Shown here: positions 7,344-16,241 of the stretch, piece after piece
How positions within the stretch are numbered: the stretch's first letter is position 1
How the letters are laid out: every line of letters starts with the position of its first letter
Assembly (NCBI GenBank): GCA_905200545.1
Contig: CAJKKQ010000004.1
Span: 62,001 to 126,000 of the forward strand
Source of the DNA: an uncultured Oscillibacter sp.
Lineage (GTDB): Bacteria; Bacillota; Clostridia; Oscillospirales; Oscillospiraceae
Direction: 5' to 3'
DNA length: 64,000 nt
The notes under the pieces: generated by a model
The model's database searches: none
What the model was told of the DNA's origin: nothing
Seen by the model: the letters and a program-made list of their open reading frames with translations, nothing else
Made by a program: the position numbers and the translations under genes

Positions 7344-9365
7344 TTATTTTCCGGACGGGGTCTTCTCCGTCTTTTCCGGTTCCTTGGCAGATTTGGCGGG
7401 GGCTTTGGCAGCCGGCTTCACGGGGGCCACCGCCGCCGCAGGGGCGATCTCCTTCTTGGTGGTATCCACCTTGGTCAGAGCGGTCTTCCCGGCCACGGTC
7501 AGCGCCTTCTTGGGCGCTTCCTTCTCGGACTCCTCCGCCTTGACAGCAGCGGGCTTCTCCTCCTTGGGTGCTTCCTCCTTGGGTGCTTCCTCCTTGGGGG
7601 CTTCCTCCTTGACGGACTCCTTCTTGGCCGGTTCCGCCTTCTTGGCGGCAGGCTTCTTCGCCGTCTTTTTAGCGGCGGGCTTCTTCTCCGCGGCCTTGCG
7701 GGCCGTCTTCTTGGCGGCGGGTTTCTTCTCCGCAGCCGGAGCAGCGGGAGCGGGCTCACTTACAGGTGCCGGAGCTTCCTTGGCAGCCGCCGGCTCTGCG
7801 GGCGCTTCCTGAACCGCCGGGGGAGCAGGCTGTTCCGCCGGGGCGGGAGGTGCGGTCTCCTGAGGCGCGGGATCGGCCGCACCGGCGCTCTCCTCAAAAG
7901 GGGCGCTCTCCTCCTTGGGTGCCGGCCAGGTCTGGCCGGTGACGCCTGCGTAGATGCGCAGATACTCCTTGGCGCTGCGGGCCCAGCTGAAATCGCTGGC
8001 CATGGCCCGGCGGCGCAGGCGTCCGAAGGCGTCGGGATAGTCCTTATAGAGGTACACGGCCTCCCGGATCACATGGAGCATGTCGCCGCTGGAGTAGTTG
8101 GCGAAGGTAAAGCCGTTGCCGGCGTCCCGCCAGGCCTCGTAGGGCTGGACGGTATCCTTCAGTCCTCCGGTCTCCCGGACGATGGGGATGGTGCCGTAAC
8201 GCATGGCGATCATCTGGGAGAGGCCGCAGGGCTCACTCTTGGAGGGCATCAGGAACAGGTCGGCACCGGCATAGATGGCCATGGACAGGGCTTCGTTATA
8301 GTCCAGACGCACCGCCATGCGGCCGGGATACTGCTGGGAGGCCCAGTGGAAGAACTCCTCGTACTTCTTGTCGCCCTTGCCCAGCACCACCAGCTGAATG
8401 GGCATCTCCATCATGTCGTGGAGCACCTCGCAGATGAGATCCAGGCCCTTGTGGGACACCAGGCGGGAGACGATACCGATGATGGGGGTGTGGGGCTCCT
8501 GCCGCAGGCCCATGATCTTCTGGAGCTCGGCCTTGTCGGTATCCTTGCCGGACATATCCTCGGCAGTGTACCGGGCGGCCAGCTGGGGATCCGTGGCGGG
8601 GTCGTAGCGCTTCATGTCAATGCCGTTGAGGACGCCGGAGAGCTTGTAGCCGCACTGGCGCATGATGCCGTCCAGCCGGTGGGCAAAATAAGCCATCTTC
8701 AGCTCGTTGGCGTAAGTGGGAGAGACGGCGTTGACGGCGTCCGCCATCAAAATGGCACCTTTGAGGAGGTTCACGTCGCCGTCCATCATGATGGTTCCGT
8801 CCTTCACCCAGCCCACATCCAGGCCGAAGAGGTCGCCCAGGATGCTGGGATTGAAGCGGCCCTGATACTCGATATTATGGATGGAGAGCACCGTGCGGAT
8901 GGAGCGGAAGCGATCCTCCCGCACGCCGTCGTCCTTCAGGTAGATGGGCACCAGCGCCGTCTGCCAGTCATTGCAGTGAATGACCTCCGGCCAGAACTTC
9001 AGATGGCCCAGCATCCGCACCACGGCCCGGGAGAAGAAGGCGAAACGCTCGCCATCGTCCAGGTAGCCGTAGAGATCCGGGCGGTTGAAGTACTGCTCGT
9101 TATCCAGGAAATACCAGGTGACGCCGTCCCGCTCCAGGGAGAACAGTCCGCAGTAGCAGTGGCGCCAAGCCAGATCCACGTAGTCATAGCACAGGAACTG
9201 CAAATCCTGTCCGAACGCAGCCTTCACCTGCTGATAAAGGGGGAGGATCACCGCGATCTCCGCGCCCTCCTCCGCCAGGGCCGGAGGCAGAGAGCCTGCC
9301 ACATCCGCCAGTCCACCCGTTTTGCAGAAGGGGACCGCCTCACTGGTCGCATACAGAATCTTCAT
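7344..9365 (-). CDS. glgA: Glycogen synthase with a long Ala/Lys/Pro/Glu-rich C-terminal tail
   Basis: The protein has 673 residues, whereas bacterial GlgA is usually about 475. Residues 1-478 are a complete GT5 ADP-glucose-dependent synthase: MKILYATSEAVPFCKTGGLA with Lys15 in KTGGLADV, HCNDWQTALVP, GIVSRLVSHKG, and the C-terminal SEPCGLSQMIAMRYGTIPIV with the catalytic-site glutamate. Residues 479-673 are a low-complexity extension, first Pro/Ala/Glu-rich, then Lys/Ala repeats such as KKPAAKKTAKK, then four copies of a KEEAP-type unit. The extension looks disordered and histone-H1-like. The start is ATG 9365, with AAGGAG upstream; an in-frame ATG at 9422 lacks such a site. The reading frame is uninterrupted, so the tail is not a frameshift artefact visible here. 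Confidence 0.95.
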   Translation of the reverse strand: MKILYATSEAVPFCKTGGLADVAGSLPPALAEEGAEIAVILPLYQQVKAAFGQDLQFLCYDYVDLAWRHCYCGLFSLERDGVTWYFLDNEQYFNRPDLYGYLDDGERFAFFSRAVVRMLGHLKFWPEVIHCNDWQTALVPIYLKDDGVREDRFRSIRTVLSIHNIEYQGRFNPSILGDLFGLDVGWVKDGTIMMDGDVNLLKGAILMADAVNAVSPTYANELKMAYFAHRLDGIMRQCGYKLSGVLNGIDMKRYDPATDPQLAARYTAEDMSGKDTDKAELQKIMGLRQEPHTPIIGIVSRLVSHKGLDLICEVLHDMMEMPIQLVVLGKGDKKYEEFFHWASQQYPGRMAVRLDYNEALSMAIYAGADLFLMPSKSEPCGLSQMIAMRYGTIPIVRETGGLKDTVQPYEAWRDAGNGFTFANYSSGDMLHVIREAVYLYKDYPDAFGRLRRRAMASDFSWARSAKEYLRIYAGVTGQTWPAPKEESAPFEESAGAADPAPQETAPPAPAEQPAPPAVQEAPAEPAAAKEAPAPVSEPAPAAPAAEKKPAAKKTARKAAEKKPAAKKTAKKPAAKKAEPAKKESVKEEAPKEEAPKEEAPKEEKPAAVKAEESEKEAPKKALTVAGKTALTKVDTTKKEIAPAAAVAPVKPAAKAPAKSAKEPEKTEKTPSGK

Positions 9366-9414
9366 AGTTTGTCTCCTTTCGATGCGCCCGCACACACACG
9401 GGCCGGGGGGCTTT

Positions 9415-9514
9415 CTCCACACTTTGTGGAAAATCCCCAGATCCTTCCCAGCCGAAAACCGGCCGGTTCAACGATACCGGCGCCGCGGCCGCGGTGGGGT
9501 CACGGTGCCGGTAT
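9415..9514. other. Hairpins between glgD and glgA
   Basis: The 165-base gap holds a hairpin with arms ATACCGGC (9474-9481) and GCCGGTAT (9507-9514). Its loop contains the 12-base palindrome CCGCGGCCGCGG (9483-9494). A second short hairpin TCCACA/TGTGGA is at 9416-9430. There is no T tract. They could be RNA-processing or stability elements. Confidence 0.4.
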
Positions 9515-9530
9515 TCGTTTTACACAATGC

Positions 9531-10643
9531 TCACACCTGGGAGCCCTTGGCCAGCACGATGGGATACGAGCTGTGGCCCATCAGCGTGCGGTCCGGCAGG
9601 ATCTCCACCCGCTTGTCGGCGATGATATACGCCAGCTGGGCGCCGGAGCGCACCGCCGCGTCCTTGAAGAGCACACAGTTGCACACCTTGGCACCGGCCT
9701 CCACCGTGACGCCGGGGAAAAGGATGGAGTTTTCCACGCTGCCCTCGATCTTGCAGCCGTCAGCCACCAGGGAGTTGACGCAATGGCCGTTAGGTCCGAT
9801 GTAGGAGGAGGATTTGTCCGCGCCCTTGGCCAGTACCGGCCGGGTACGGCAGAACAGATCCTCCCGGATGGCGGGATCCAGCAGCTGCATGCTGCGGTCA
9901 TAGTACTCCTGGACGGAGCGGATCTGGGCGGCAAAGCCGCTCCAGATATAGCTGTGCAGGTTCAGCGTATCCTTGCGGGCCTGGAGCACATCCCGCCGCC
10001 AGCTGTACTGGTCATGGCTGGTGCACCCGTCCACCAGCTCCTTGAGGAGGCTGGTGGAGAGGATGTACACCTCCAGGCCCCGGTAGCCCTGGGGACGGTG
10101 GAGGTTGAAGAACACTTCGGTAATGCGGCCGTCCTGATTGATGTTGAAATAGGTGCCGTTCTCCGTGGCAAAGCTGTCGTTTCCGCACACCACGGTGATG
10201 TCGGCACCGGTGGCGATGTGGTTTTCATAGATCTCCGCCAGGGGAAGGTTTGCCACCAGGTCGCCCTCCATCAGCACCACATAGTCCTGCCGGATAGTGT
10301 CCAGATAGGACCGGACCCCCGCCAGAGCCTCCATTTTGCCCCGGAAGGCCTCCTCGCCCCACTCCCGCTTATAGGCGAAGGGGGGCAGGATCTTCAGTCC
10401 GCCCCGTTTGCGGGACAGATCCCAGTCTTTGCCGGTACCCAGATGATCCAGCAGGCTCTGATAGTTGCCGTGAAGCACGATGCCCACATCGGTGACACCG
10501 GCATTGACCAGGCTGGAAAGGGCGAAGTCCACCGCCCGGTACCGTCCGCCGAAGGGGATGGAGGACGCGCAGCGCACCTCGCTCAGCTCCCGCAGATCGT
10601 TTCTCTTCTCATAGGAGAAAATAATTCCGTGCAGACCTTTCAT
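9531..10643 (-). CDS. glgD: Glucose-1-phosphate adenylyltransferase, GlgD subunit
   Basis: The protein has 370 residues. It has the nucleotidyltransferase fold at the N-terminus ([39 protein letters not shown]) and a left-handed beta-helix hexapeptide region at the C-terminus ([20 protein letters not shown]). The catalytic GGxGxRL loop of GlgC is missing and replaced by a divergent sequence, as in the Firmicutes GlgD subunit that modulates GlgC. Its ATG overlaps the glgC stop by 4 bases, which fits stoichiometric GlgC-GlgD co-translation. It is distinguished from GlgC by the degenerate first motif and by the order glgC-glgD. Confidence 0.93.
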   Translation of the reverse strand: MKGLHGIIFSYEKRNDLRELSEVRCASSIPFGGRYRAVDFALSSLVNAGVTDVGIVLHGNYQSLLDHLGTGKDWDLSRKRGGLKILPPFAYKREWGEEAFRGKMEALAGVRSYLDTIRQDYVVLMEGDLVANLPLAEIYENHIATGADITVVCGNDSFATENGTYFNINQDGRITEVFFNLHRPQGYRGLEVYILSTSLLKELVDGCTSHDQYSWRRDVLQARKDTLNLHSYIWSGFAAQIRSVQEYYDRSMQLLDPAIREDLFCRTRPVLAKGADKSSSYIGPNGHCVNSLVADGCKIEGSVENSILFPGVTVEAGAKVCNCVLFKDAAVRSGAQLAYIIADKRVEILPDRTLMGHSSYPIVLAKGSQV

Positions 10644-11848
10644 TTGGACACCTCCTCACCGTTGCGGTCCAGCATGATGCCGGGGGCCACCCGCCGGCCC
10701 TCTGCCAGGGCACAATTCGGGGCCAGTACCGTCAATCCCCAGGGTGCGGGCGCCGTAGTCTCCGGTGTACCGCCCACATGACAGCCGGCGGCGATGGTGC
10801 AGTTCTCGCCCACGATGGCGTACTCCACCACGGCGTCCTTTGCCACTTTTACGCCGGGCAGCAGCACCGAATAGCTGACCCGGGCCCCCTCCTCCACCAC
10901 CACATTGGGAGAGAGGACGGAGTTTTCCACAACACCGTCGATGATGCTGCCGCGGTTGAAGGCGCTGTGGCAGATCTGGGCGGTGGGGCCCAAATAGGCG
11001 GCAGGCACATTGACCGAGCGGGCGTAAATGGGCCAGGACTCATCCAGAAGGTCCAGCCCGGAATCCGGGGAGAGCATATCCATATTGGCGTCCCAGAGGG
11101 ACTCCAGGGTGCCCACGTCCTTCCAGTAACCGGAAAAGCGGTAGGCCGCCATCACCTCGTGGTTTGCCAGCATGGCAGGGATGACGTTCTTGCCGAAGTC
11201 GTTTTCAGAGTTGGGATCGGCCTCATCCTCCGTGAGGTACTTGCGCAGCACCTTCCAGGAGAAGACGTAGATGCCCATGGAGGCCAGGTTGCTCTTGGGC
11301 TCCTTGGGTTTTTCCGCAAACTCGGTGATAATGTCGTTTTCATCCACGCTCATGATGCCGAACCGGGATGCCTCGTCCCAGGGCACCTCCATAACGGAGA
11401 TGGTGCAGGCGGCACCGGCGGCCTTGTGGCGGGCCACCATCTTGGCGTAGTTCATCTTGTAGATGTGGTCGCCGGAGAGAACCACCACATAGTCGGGATC
11501 ATACAGGTCGATGAAGCCCATGTTCTGGTAGATGGCGTTGGCGGTGCCCTTGTACCAGGTGCCGCCCTTGCTGCCCATGTAAGGCGGCAGGATGTGGACG
11601 CCGCCGGTGGATCCGTCCAGATCCCAGGGCTGGCCGCTGCCGATGTAGCTGTTGAGCTCCAGGGGGCGGTACTGGGTCAGCACGCCCACGGTGTCGATGC
11701 CGGAATTGGTGCAGTTGGACAGGGGGAAGTCGATGATGCGATACTTGCCGCCGAAGGGGACAGCCGGTTTGGCCATCTCTCCGGTCAGGACATACAGCCG
11801 GCTGCCCTGGCCGCCCGCCAGCAGCATGGCGATACATTCTTTCTTCAT
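10640..11848 (-). CDS. glgC: Glucose-1-phosphate adenylyltransferase, catalytic subunit
   Basis: The protein has 402 residues. It makes ADP-glucose from ATP and glucose-1-phosphate, the committed step of glycogen synthesis. The intact nucleotide loop [15 protein letters not shown] near residues 8-22 is followed by [20 protein letters not shown], by [14 protein letters not shown] with the catalytic aspartate, and by [10 protein letters not shown]. The C-terminal beta-helix is present. The start codon overlaps the glgB stop by 4 bases, and the stop overlaps glgD by 4 bases, so three genes are translationally linked. Confidence 0.96.
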   Translation of the reverse strand: MKKECIAMLLAGGQGSRLYVLTGEMAKPAVPFGGKYRIIDFPLSNCTNSGIDTVGVLTQYRPLELNSYIGSGQPWDLDGSTGGVHILPPYMGSKGGTWYKGTANAIYQNMGFIDLYDPDYVVVLSGDHIYKMNYAKMVARHKAAGAACTISVMEVPWDEASRFGIMSVDENDIITEFAEKPKEPKSNLASMGIYVFSWKVLRKYLTEDEADPNSENDFGKNVIPAMLANHEVMAAYRFSGYWKDVGTLESLWDANMDMLSPDSGLDLLDESWPIYARSVNVPAAYLGPTAQICHSAFNRGSIIDGVVENSVLSPNVVVEEGARVSYSVLLPGVKVAKDAVVEYAIVGENCTIAAGCHVGGTPETTAPAPWGLTVLAPNCALAEGRRVAPGIMLDRNGEEVSK

Positions 11849-13767
11849 GGATTCTCCAACTCCTTTGCCTTACTTTTCTTTCTGGGCTTGGGGAGCTTCC
11901 CCTCGCCCCGCAGGAACACCGCTCCGAACGCGGGAATCCGGATAGCCGCGGACTGCTCCTTCCCATGGGAGGCGATCCGCTCCACCGCCACCGGCTCCTT
12001 GTCGCCGAATCCGGCGCCGCCGTAGGCAGGGTCATCCGTATTGAACACCGGCACGTACCGTCTGTGGGGCGGCACGCCCATCCGGTAATTCTCGTATGTA
12101 TTGGGGGAGAAATTCACCGCGCACATGAGATCCCGGCCCTTCTTGTCCTTGCGCAGGAAGACCACCACATTGTTGTGGTTGTCATCAGGCACCAGCCACT
12201 CAAAGCCCTCCCAGCCAAAGTCGATCTCCCAGAGGGCCGCCTCCTTCTTGTAGAAGGCGTTGATCTCCTTGAAGAAGCGGTGGATCTTCTGATTGAGGGG
12301 CTGCTGGAGCAGATACCAGTCCAGCTGGCCGTTGGAGTCCCACTCGTGCCACTGGCCCAGCTCCGCGCCCATAAAGAGGAGCTTCTTGCCCGGGTGGGCC
12401 AGAAGATAGGCGTAAAAGCCCTTGAGGCACCGGAGCTGGTTTTCGTAATCGCCGGGCATCTTACCCACAATGGAGCCCTTCATGTGCACCACCTCATCGT
12501 GGGAGATGGGCAGGACGAAATTCTCCGAGAAAGCGTACATCATGGAGAAGGTGATGTCCTTGTGGTGATCCTGGCGGAACCAGGGATCCAGCTTCAGGTA
12601 GTGGCACATGTCGTTCATCCAGCCCATGTTCCACTTGAGGTTGAACCCCAGCCCTCCCACGTCCGGCGGACGGGTCACCAGGGGCCATGCGGTGGATTCC
12701 TCGGCGATCATCATGACGCCGGGATTGACGGAAAAGGCCATGGTATTGAGTTCCCGGAGGAAATCGATGGCCTCCAGATTCTCGTGTCCGCCGTACTTGT
12801 TGGGCGTCCAGGGGCCGCCCTGGCGGTCGTAGTCCAGATACAGCATGGACGCCACCGCGTCCACCCGCAGTCCGTCGATATGGTATTCCTCCAGCCAGAA
12901 GCGGGCGGAGGAGAACAGGAAGCTCTTGACCTCGGGGCGGCCGTAGTCAAAGACCCGGGTGCCCCAGCTGGCATGCTCCCACTTGTTGTGGTCGCTGTAC
13001 TCGTAGCAGCACTCTCCGTCGAACTCGTAGAGGCCCTGGGCGTCCTTGCAGAAGTGGGCGGGCACCCAGTCCAGCAGCACGGCAATGCCGTTTTTGTGCA
13101 TGTGGTTGACGAACCACATGAAATCCTTGGGGGTACCAAACCGGGAGGTGGGGGCGAAATACCCGGTGCACTGATAGCCCCAGGAGTCGTCCAGGGGATG
13201 CTCCGTCACCGGCAGCAGTTCGATGGCGGTGTAGCCCATATCCCGGACATAGGCCGCCAGATCCTTTGCCAGATCCTTGTAGTCGATGAAGTCCCCGTTG
13301 TCCCGCTTTTTCCAGGAACCCAGATGCACCTCATAAATATTCAGCGGCGCATCGTAGACCTGGTGGCTGCGCATCTTCTCCCGGAACTTCTCGTCCGTCC
13401 AGCGAAAGCCCGTGATATCATAGAGCTTGCTGGCCGTGGCGGGCCGGGTCTCCGTATGGAAGCCATAGGGGTCGGCCTTGAGACGGACCTCCCCGTCAGG
13501 GCCCGTCACCGCGAATTTGTAAGCCGTGTAGGCCTCCAGACCCGGCACGAAACCCTCCCAGATCTCTCCGCTGCGCCGCAGCTTGTTTGCCTGCTCATCC
13601 CACTGGTTGAAGTCTCCCACAACGGAGACCGCCTTGGCATGGGGGGCCCAGACCCGGAACGTCCACCCCTTTTTATCCCGTTTCACCTCCGGATGGGCAC
13701 CAAACCAGTGCCAGCCGTCGGTCAGCGTCCCCGCGTGAAATCTGGACACCAGCTCCTTATTTGCCAT
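11845..13767 (-). CDS. glgB: 1,4-alpha-glucan branching enzyme
   Basis: The protein has 640 residues. It introduces alpha-1,6 branches into glycogen. The domains are an N-terminal CBM48 (about 15-110, [20 protein letters not shown]), a GH13 barrel and a C-terminal all-beta domain. Catalytic blocks are [12 protein letters not shown] with nucleophile Asp303, [10 protein letters not shown] with acid/base Glu356, and [10 protein letters not shown]. It is the first gene of the glg operon, with a near-consensus promoter about 100 bases upstream. The C-terminus ends in a short basic tail ([17 protein letters not shown]), a weaker echo of the GlgA extension. Confidence 0.96.
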   Translation of the reverse strand: MANKELVSRFHAGTLTDGWHWFGAHPEVKRDKKGWTFRVWAPHAKAVSVVGDFNQWDEQANKLRRSGEIWEGFVPGLEAYTAYKFAVTGPDGEVRLKADPYGFHTETRPATASKLYDITGFRWTDEKFREKMRSHQVYDAPLNIYEVHLGSWKKRDNGDFIDYKDLAKDLAAYVRDMGYTAIELLPVTEHPLDDSWGYQCTGYFAPTSRFGTPKDFMWFVNHMHKNGIAVLLDWVPAHFCKDAQGLYEFDGECCYEYSDHNKWEHASWGTRVFDYGRPEVKSFLFSSARFWLEEYHIDGLRVDAVASMLYLDYDRQGGPWTPNKYGGHENLEAIDFLRELNTMAFSVNPGVMMIAEESTAWPLVTRPPDVGGLGFNLKWNMGWMNDMCHYLKLDPWFRQDHHKDITFSMMYAFSENFVLPISHDEVVHMKGSIVGKMPGDYENQLRCLKGFYAYLLAHPGKKLLFMGAELGQWHEWDSNGQLDWYLLQQPLNQKIHRFFKEINAFYKKEAALWEIDFGWEGFEWLVPDDNHNNVVVFLRKDKKGRDLMCAVNFSPNTYENYRMGVPPHRRYVPVFNTDDPAYGGAGFGDKEPVAVERIASHGKEQSAAIRIPAFGAVFLRGEGKLPKPRKKSKAKELENP

Positions 13768-13863
13768 AGCTGCAACTCCTCTCCTGCCCGCCTGTCCAAC
13801 ACACGGGCGGCATTGATGGTCCGCTTTTTGATCCTGTATTTCATTTTGAATATGACTGGATTT

Positions 13864-13892
13864 ATTATACTTCCTCTGGAAAATACCGTCAA
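13864..13892 (-). promoter_or_regulatory. Near-consensus sigma-A promoter of the glgBCDAP operon
   Basis: On the minus strand TTGACG (13887-13892) and a perfect TATAAT (13864-13869) are separated by exactly 17 bases. The leader is about 90 bases. Confidence 0.8.
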
Positions 13893-14057
13893 GAATCGTC
13901 CTGTCGAAAAAAAAGCGCGGTTTTTGGCTTTCTTACACAGTTTTTTCTCTTTCAAATAAAGTTTTTTTGTATGTATTTTCAAATATTGACGGAATTTTAC
14001 AGGATTCAAACATTTTCTTACCCCGTCCTGTTTCCAGATGAATCCAGCTGCAGCGCT

Positions 14058-14086
14058 GCATAGGCAAACAAATCCTGCGGATACTA
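14058..14086 (+). promoter_or_regulatory. spoVT: Possible forespore (sigma-G-like) promoter of spoVT
   Basis: GCATA (14058-14062) and GATACTA (14080-14086) are separated by 17 bases. They resemble the Bacillus sigma-F/G pattern of a GNATA-type -35 and CATNNTA-type -10. In B. subtilis spoVT is sigma-G dependent. The match here is by eye. Confidence 0.35.
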
Positions 14087-14137
14087 GCTTTTGCCAGGCA
14101 AAGTACCGTAATTTCAAGGACAAAAGGAGTTTTCGAT

Positions 14138-14677
14138 ATGAAGGCAACAGGAATCGTGCGGCGGATCGACGATCTGGGGCGGGTGGTGATCCCCAAGGAG
14201 ATCCGGCGCACTATGCGCATCCGGGAGGGTGACCCTCTGGAGATCTACACCAGCCGGGACGGTGAGGTGATCTTCAAAAAATACTCCCTGCTGGGCGGTG
14301 TGGAGGAATTTGCCGCGGATCTGTGCGAAACCATGAGCCGCTCCACCGGCTGCACGTGTGCCGTGACGGACCGGGACACCATCATCGCCGTGGCAGGCGG
14401 GTCCAAGCGGGAGCTGCTGGGCAAGCGCATCTCCCAGGAGCTGGAGCAGATCATGGACAGCCGCCGGATCTACCAGCACAGCGGCAGCGACGCCGTGCCG
14501 GTGACGGAGGGCAATGATAAGCTCCGCTGCTGCGTGGCAGCCCCCATTCTGGCGGAGGGTGATCTGCTGGGGCTGGTACTCTTCATCTCCGCAGACCCCA
14601 AGGACGCTACCGGGGACACCGAATACAAGCTGGCCCAGACCATCGCCGCATTTCTGGGCCGCCATATGGAGAGCTGA
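14138..14677 (+). CDS. spoVT: Stage V sporulation protein T (AbrB-family regulator)
   Basis: The protein has 179 residues, the SpoVT length. The N-terminal swapped-hairpin AbrB domain is highly typical: MKATGIVRRIDDLGRVVIPK, then EIRRTMRIREGDPLEIY. The C-terminal part (about 60-179) is the GAF-like ligand domain of SpoVT, with HSGSDAVPVTEGNDKLRCCV and LGLVLFISADPKD. SpoVT tunes late forespore gene expression during endospore formation. AAAAGGAG precedes the ATG. It is monocistronic and closed by a strong hairpin. Confidence 0.93.
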   Translation: MKATGIVRRIDDLGRVVIPKEIRRTMRIREGDPLEIYTSRDGEVIFKKYSLLGGVEEFAADLCETMSRSTGCTCAVTDRDTIIAVAGGSKRELLGKRISQELEQIMDSRRIYQHSGSDAVPVTEGNDKLRCCVAAPILAEGDLLGLVLFISADPKDATGDTEYKLAQTIAAFLGRHMES

Positions 14678-14694
14678 TCCGCCCTCCATTTATC

Positions 14695-14728
14695 GCGCCG
14701 AAGGCCAGCCGCCTTCGGCGCATGTTTT
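14695..14728 (+). terminator. Intrinsic terminator after spoVT
   Basis: The 11-bp stem GCGCCGAAGGC/GCCTTCGGCGC with a 5-base loop (14695-14721) is followed by ATGTTTT. Confidence 0.75.
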
Positions 14729-14781
14729 ACCGGAGATGGCGCATACGCTTTTCCTAAAGCTGATGGATAAGGAGCGGTACG

Positions 14782-16155
14782 ATGTCGTTACTCCAATGGA
14801 TTCAGGCGGCCAGCCGCCTGCTGTGGGGGCCGGGCACCCTGGTCCTCCTCACCGGCACGGGTCTCTTTCTGCTCATCCGCACCCGCTTTCTCCCCTGGCG
14901 GAACCTGCCCCACGCCCTGAGTATAGTGTTCAGCCGGGAGGCCCGCTCCGCCCGGGGAACCGGGGACGTCTCCCCCTTCTCCGCCCTGATGACCACACTG
15001 GCCGCCACCATCGGCACCGGCAACATCGTGGGCGTAGCCACAGCCCTGGCCTCCGGCGGCCCCGGCGCCCTGATGTGGATGGAGCTCTCCGCGGCTCTGG
15101 GCCTCTCCAGCAAGTGCGCCGAGTGCCTGCTGGCAGTGAAGTACCGCCAGCGCAACAGCCGGGGGGAGATGTGCGGCGGGCCCATGTATGTCATGCGCCG
15201 GGCCATCCGTCCCCGGTGGCTGGGGGCACTGCTGGGAGGGATCTTCGCTCTCTCCACCCTGCTGGCCTCCTTCGGCATCGGGGACATGACCCAGTCCAAC
15301 TCCATTGCCGCCGCTCTGGAGCGCGCCTTCGGCGCCCCGGCCCTTCTCACCGGCGTGGTGGTGTCTGCTCTGGCTCTGGCCATTCTCTCCGGCGGCATCC
15401 GCTCCATCGCCCGGGCGGCCTCCCTGGTGGTGCCCGCCATGGCCCTTTTGTATCTGGGGGCCGCCGCCGCTGTGATTCTGGGCAACCGCGACGCCCTGCC
15501 CGGCGTTCTGGAGGAGATCCTCTCCCGGGCCTTCACCCCCGGCGCTGCTGCCGGAGGCGCTGCGGGCACTGCCGCCGCATCGGCAGTCGACGCCCTGCGC
15601 TACGGGGTCTCCCGGGGCGTCTTTTCCAACGAGGCGGGCATGGGCTCCGCCGCCATCTCCGCCGCCTGCGCCGCCACGGACTCTCCGGTGCGTCAGGGCT
15701 ACCTCAACATGACCGCCACGGTACTGGATACCATGGTGGTCTGTACGGTGACCGGCCTTGCCATCTGCTGCTCCGGTGTCCTGGAAGGCACGGTCCACAG
15801 CGGCGCGGCCCTGACCATCGCCGCCTTTGAGACGGTGCTGGGCCCGGCGGGGGCCGCGGTGGTGGCGGTGTGCGTGGCCCTGTTCGCCTTCTCCACCATT
15901 TTGGGCTGGGAGTATCTGGGAGAAAAGGCCTTCGAGTTTTTGCTGGGCACCCGTCTGGTGAGTCTGTACCGGATTCTCTTTGTGCTCTTGTGTCTGTTGG
16001 GGGCCGGGGCGGAGCTGGAGCTGGTGTTCGCAGTATCCGATCTCTTCAACGCCCTGATGGTGCTGCCCAACCTCATCTGCCTTCTTCTGTGCTCCGGCAC
16101 CGTGGCCCGGGATCTTCTCTCCTATGAAACCGCCCGGAAATCCCGGGGGCGCTAA
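14782..16155 (+). CDS. Alanine/glycine:cation symporter family (AGCS) transporter
   Basis: The protein has 457 residues with about eleven hydrophobic helices. AGCS landmarks are MTTLAATIGTGNIVGVATAL near residues 70-90, ASFGIGDMTQSNSIA, YGVSRGVFSNEAGMGSA near 275-290, and FAFSTILGWEYLGEKAFEFL near 370. These carriers take up alanine or glycine with Na+ or H+. The ion and exact substrate cannot be told from the sequence. AAGGAG lies about 5 bases before the ATG. It follows the spoVT terminator and has no obvious cotranscribed partner. The downstream GTPase gene has its own promoter. Confidence 0.92.
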   Translation: MSLLQWIQAASRLLWGPGTLVLLTGTGLFLLIRTRFLPWRNLPHALSIVFSREARSARGTGDVSPFSALMTTLAATIGTGNIVGVATALASGGPGALMWMELSAALGLSSKCAECLLAVKYRQRNSRGEMCGGPMYVMRRAIRPRWLGALLGGIFALSTLLASFGIGDMTQSNSIAAALERAFGAPALLTGVVVSALALAILSGGIRSIARAASLVVPAMALLYLGAAAAVILGNRDALPGVLEEILSRAFTPGAAAGGAAGTAAASAVDALRYGVSRGVFSNEAGMGSAAISAACAATDSPVRQGYLNMTATVLDTMVVCTVTGLAICCSGVLEGTVHSGAALTIAAFETVLGPAGAAVVAVCVALFAFSTILGWEYLGEKAFEFLLGTRLVSLYRILFVLLCLLGAGAELELVFAVSDLFNALMVLPNLICLLLCSGTVARDLLSYETARKSRGR

Positions 16156-16173
16156 AAATTTTTGCCCGTATGG

Positions 16174-16201
16174 TTGCAATTTCTAATTTTAATGGTATAG
16201 T
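16174..16201 (+). promoter_or_regulatory. Sigma-A-like promoter of the G3E GTPase pair
   Basis: TTGCAA (16174-16179) and TATAGT (16196-16201) are separated by 16 bases, in an AT-rich stretch. No convincing Zur box (a TCGTAAT...ATTACGA-type repeat) was seen. Confidence 0.55.
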
Positions 16202-16241
16202 TAGGTTTGTTCCGTAAATTTACAGCAAAGGACTTGATATC

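Larger units (their letters stand above)
13768..14137. other. Divergent promoter region between glgB and spoVT
   Basis: These 370 bases hold no gene. The glg promoter is at 13864-13892. From about 13900 to 14030 the DNA is AT-rich with several T runs. A sigma-G-like element for spoVT is at 14058-14086. TTGACG near 13986 is another possible -35 element, without a good -10. Confidence 0.6.

Noticed and set aside
7553..7620. Short tandem repeat within glgA as a possible contingency locus
   Set aside because: The repeat unit is 15 bases (five codons), so copy changes keep the frame. It encodes the KEEAP units of the tail and is not a phase-variation switch.
4824..10781. Very long open frames on the plus strand opposite glgP, glgA and glgD
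   Set aside because: They run antisense to clearly recognisable glycogen genes, have His/Val/Leu-rich composition typical of GC-rich antisense frames, and show no family motif or ribosome site.
16156..16241. Zur box upstream of the metal GTPase genes
   Set aside because: The region is AT-rich, but I found no convincing inverted repeat of the Zur type.
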